Source of the DNA: Manihot esculenta
Taxonomy: Eukaryota > Streptophyta > Magnoliopsida > Malpighiales > Euphorbiaceae
Length of the DNA stretch: 64,000 bases
Assembly: GCF_001659605.2 (NCBI RefSeq)
Contig: NC_035171.2
Span: forward strand, 30,173,825-30,237,824
Direction of reading: 5' to 3'
How positions within the stretch are numbered: position 1 is the stretch's first letter; the number at the start of each line of letters is the position of its first letter. The notes beneath the pieces are model-generated. The model was not told where the DNA came from, ran no database searches, and saw nothing but the letters and a program-made list of their open reading frames with translations. Position numbers and translations under genes: made by a program. This document shows positions 60,925 through 64,000 of the stretch, piece by piece.

Positions 60925-63900
60925 CACAACGTCCGGTCGATCAACGGTCTGCGTGTAGGCTCCTGCCCAGAGGCAGGCGATTAACAGTGGCAATCCCATT
61001 TTGAAAACTTGTGATTTGGTTGCTGTTGAGCACCTTAATCAGAGTGCCGATCAAGCCTGTGAGAAATCTGAGGTTATTTTTTATTATTTTCTTCTTTTTT
61101 TTGAAGATTTGGCGTTGTTTTGTTTCGTAATTAGAGATTGATTTCTTATTTGTTTGGTAAATTATACAGATGGATATAATTTCTATTGATTTCTCAGGGA
61201 AGGTGCAATGGTTCAAGCTGCTACGGAGGTTTGCTTTAGTATTCATTTTCATTCTGGTCCCTTTTGATTTGATGATGGTGACCTTTTATTTATTTATGTA
61301 TTTTTTCTTTCCTTGCTTTTTTCCATTTACATGCAGCGCGGTATTTAAATTGAAGTTATATACTCCGATCATGTTCAAGTTAGAAAGATAAATGATATCA
61401 ACTTCCATGGTGAGATTTTTCATTTGATTAATAGGGAACATGAGGAGTGAAATTGTGCTTTTTATATACAGTCTGGTAGCTTTTTTTCATTCTTGCCCTC
61501 CCTTTAAATTGGTTTGATTTTATTCTTTGCTTGCTCTAGGTGCTCAATAAGATGCTAGCATTTAAAACGTTACAATTTGGGGAAGGAACAATTGAAGAAT
61601 TTTAGTTAAAATATTGGTACATTTTTCTATTTATAATTTGGCTATTGAACGTGGGTTTGATATATATGATATTGTTGAGGAAAAATGCTAGTAAGCAGTA
61701 TAGTGCTATGAGAGCATTAGGGTCGCTAGACCCTTTGCTTTTCCTCGCTTTGATTTTCTTTGAATGCTGTTGGTTCAAAGCTTGATAGGTATGTATTATG
61801 GCATCACTTTCAGTCATGGATTGTTTTAAGTTCTCCTGCTAGAATGGCTACGTAAGGCTTGTGTATAAGGATGCAATTAAGAAAAGCTCAGGTTCTTAAA
61901 GCTTATGTTATTGTCGGAGTATGACTGCTGTAAGTTTATGTAAATATAGTTAATACTTGTCTATTAGTCATTTACAAGTGAGGCTGTGGCCAACCTCAAG
62001 TTTTTAAGCTTGACTTCTCTGTATTTTCTTTTTTTGTTGAATCTCTAACTTTTTCTGAGAGCAAAGAACTTCTTTGTTAAATTTAACAGAGAGGATCCCT
62101 GAAAATTTCTATGGATAAACTAAGTGCTCACAAGTTCATTTCTACTAGTAGCTTGAACTGGGTGATAGCAGTTGCTTTACAAATAATGTTCTCGAAAGTT
62201 TTGAGGACCCTTTGCAGGCAATTACTTAGTGTTCGTACTGCTCAAGCAATTTCCTGTTGCAATTCTATTGTTTTGCGATTCTTCATGAAGATGAAGCCAC
62301 TGTTTGCAAAAATGAAAAATTAGTACTTTGGTATTGTTCATGAAGATGCCCTTGGTGTTCTCAAGTTAAGGAAGTATCAGTTTGCTTACCTACTAAGAGT
62401 CTCGAAATGCATATTGTCAGCATAGTCCAGAAGTGTCAATTTGCATCATTATCACCTTATGATTTAATTTATTTTTGCCTCGTCAATTTACTATCAGTGC
62501 TTGTTCTCTCTTATCTTCTGAATCACACTCTGTCCAATTTCCAGTTTCTGGTGGATTGGACTCGAGGAAGGAATCTCATTTTCTCAGTTGCTGCTCCTTC
62601 TGTAAATGAAATTAGAGGACCATATGATGTGACAAATTTATCATATTTGCTTGTGCTCTCTATAAAACAAGCTAAAGCAGCTACTTCCAAGAATTGTAGG
62701 AACAACTTGCAAAATTCCAAAAATCTGGCAGTTGTACTAGTACAATGAATGAGTAAGAGTTATTGGTTTTTCTTCTTTCTTATAATTTCTTGCAGGAATC
62801 TTATAGCTAATGCCAAAAGGGAAAAAAAACTTTTACAAGGAGGCTATTAGAGTTGAACTGGCCTCATCAGATGAAAAATCCAGCTTCTACAAACCATTGT
62901 CTAGGACTGGCTTAAATGGGATCCTGTCTTTAGTGATGAAGGGGATATGCAACTTGATGATATGTAAAAATCTTTTTCTTCCACACTTAAGGCCCTTGAT
63001 TTTGCTTCAGTTATTGACAGCATACCACCTCATGATGAAAAACTGTTTACTTCCAAGGCAGTTAGGTATCAGTTGCAGTAACTGGTGTGTCTGAAAAACT
63101 TGGCCAGCATGATCTTCTTCCAGAAGCAGATTTGATTTCTCTATGCAATTCTCCATCAAAGAATCATACTTTTGATCGTGGAAGCTCCCAAGTACCAAGG
63201 GATCCTGCAAAAACTAATTTTGGGGAAATTGGAGTCCCTGCAAACACTGCCGAGGAAGGGCCAAAAGCTTCCAATGGCTCAGGTGCATTTCTTTCTTTGA
63301 TGGGAAATCAGAACCATGATTTGCAATCACCAAACTAATTAAATGCTATTTTTCCAAATGAGGATATAGTGCATCAGAAATCTCCTGCAGAAGTTGAGTT
63401 GAATGATGCTTCTGATCCTGATGTAAAAAGATGGAAGCTTTATCTGAGAAGATTGACTCCCTTGCTCCTCAGATTGATTCACAAGGTTCTGCTATAATTT
63501 TAGATGCATATAATGTGGTCATGGACAAAACAGAGCAGCAATGGGGTAAAACATCATGAAGATACAGCTGTAATTGAAGATATTTTTGTCAGGGAACAAC
63601 TCAAGGCAGTGGGAGATAATTTTCTTACACTTGTGGATCATGTTACATTTCTATTTATCTGGAGATGTGAAAATTAAAGATGTCCCTTCAGATGCAAATT
63701 GGGAGACCCCAAAGAGGTGGGAATGGAAGATCAAGGGGTTATGGAGAACCCCAGAGGGGGTGGCATTGGAAGAGCAAGGGTTGTTAATACCCCAAAGGAC
63801 ATGGCAATAAAGGTGATGTAGACCCAAGAGGAGGTGTCAATGGAAGATCAGAGGTTGGACATGTGGATACTGGAAGTGTTGTTGGTTGGGACAATGATTT

Positions 63901-64000
63901 GAAAGCTAAAGATAACTCTTTAGATGTAAATTTGATGCCCTTGAGGGAGGTGGCAATAAAGGAACAGAAGCCTGAAGAAACTGACACTGAAAGTAATCAA
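60925..64000 (+). pseudogene. RPP30: RNase P protein subunit p30 (RPP30/GAF1) pseudogene, cut by the window edge
   Basis: Introns are retained, so it is a gene duplicate, not a processed copy. Exon remnants: about 60925-61072 (NSGNPILKTCDLVAVEHLNQ), 61170-61228 (DIISIDFSGK), 61337-61411 (RGI-stop, IEVIYSD), 62545-62699 (LVDWTRGRNLIFSVAAPSVN, EIRGPYDVTNLSYLL, AATSKNC), then the long C-terminal exon from 62796. Lesions: stops in the first and third exons, loss of a piece of the second, donor GT changed to GA at 62700-62701, a poly-A frameshift near 62820, a frameshift near 62910 and a stop near 62970. Known: p30 is a RNase P/MRP subunit needed for tRNA and rRNA processing. The 3' part runs past 64000. 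Confidence 0.75.

Noticed and set aside
61170..62748. Short plus-strand ORFs as independent small genes
   Set aside because: They coincide with exons and introns of the RPP30 pseudogene.

Overview
The window is nuclear DNA of a flowering plant, almost certainly a eudicot. Evidence: intron-bearing host genes of plant-specific families (a CrRLK1L receptor kinase, an ER-type Ca2+-ATPase), a plant histone H4 promoter element, Ty1/copia and Ty3/gypsy chromovirus retrotransposons, plant L1-type LINEs, and very AT-rich intergenic DNA full of small foldback repeats. The look of the gypsy LTR suggests Euphorbiaceae (cassava/rubber type), but that is only an impression.

Layout. 1-14.9 kb is a nested retrotransposon block. 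An internally deleted Ty1/copia element (copia-1, 28-14920) was hit by a complete Tekay/Del-type chromovirus (1322-11184, 5-bp TSD CCCTT, LTRs 2233 and 2270 bp) and by a related gypsy element in the opposite orientation that is now a solo LTR (12182-14485, TSD AGCAT). 14.9-20.4 kb is AT-rich DNA with duplications and foldback repeats. 21.27-23.77 kb is an intronless CrRLK1L receptor kinase. 24.76-25.72 kb is a MITE-like element carrying a 581-bp solo LTR. 28.84-29.33 kb holds a small unidentified basic poly-Ser protein on the minus strand. 34.7-38.56 kb is an unusual degenerate array of nine copies of a TATA-containing, promoter-like core separated by AT-rich MITE-like spacers, ending just upstream of the ER Ca2+-ATPase gene ECA (39.27-44.82 kb, eight coding exons, 1062 aa).

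47.7-53.8 kb is a LINE relic interrupted by a decayed Tork-like copia relic (copia-2) with a 3' LTR. 54.34-56.31 kb is a second LINE, internally deleted, with a 16-bp TSD and poly(A). A Mutator-like MITE with a 9-bp TSD follows (56.37-56.71 kb). Histone H4 is on the minus strand at 58.93-59.24 kb. From about 60.93 kb to the right edge lies a degenerate copy of the RNase P subunit gene RPP30, with retained introns, frameshifts, stops and one lost splice donor.

The apparently functional host genes (RLK, poly-Ser protein, ECA, H4) are unrelated and independently transcribed. The most unusual structures are the promoter-like array, the clusters of 13-nt mini-hairpins in the chromovirus LTRs, the young chromovirus with two coding breaks, and a 22-bp insertion of poly(T) type flanked by a perfect 18-bp duplication.
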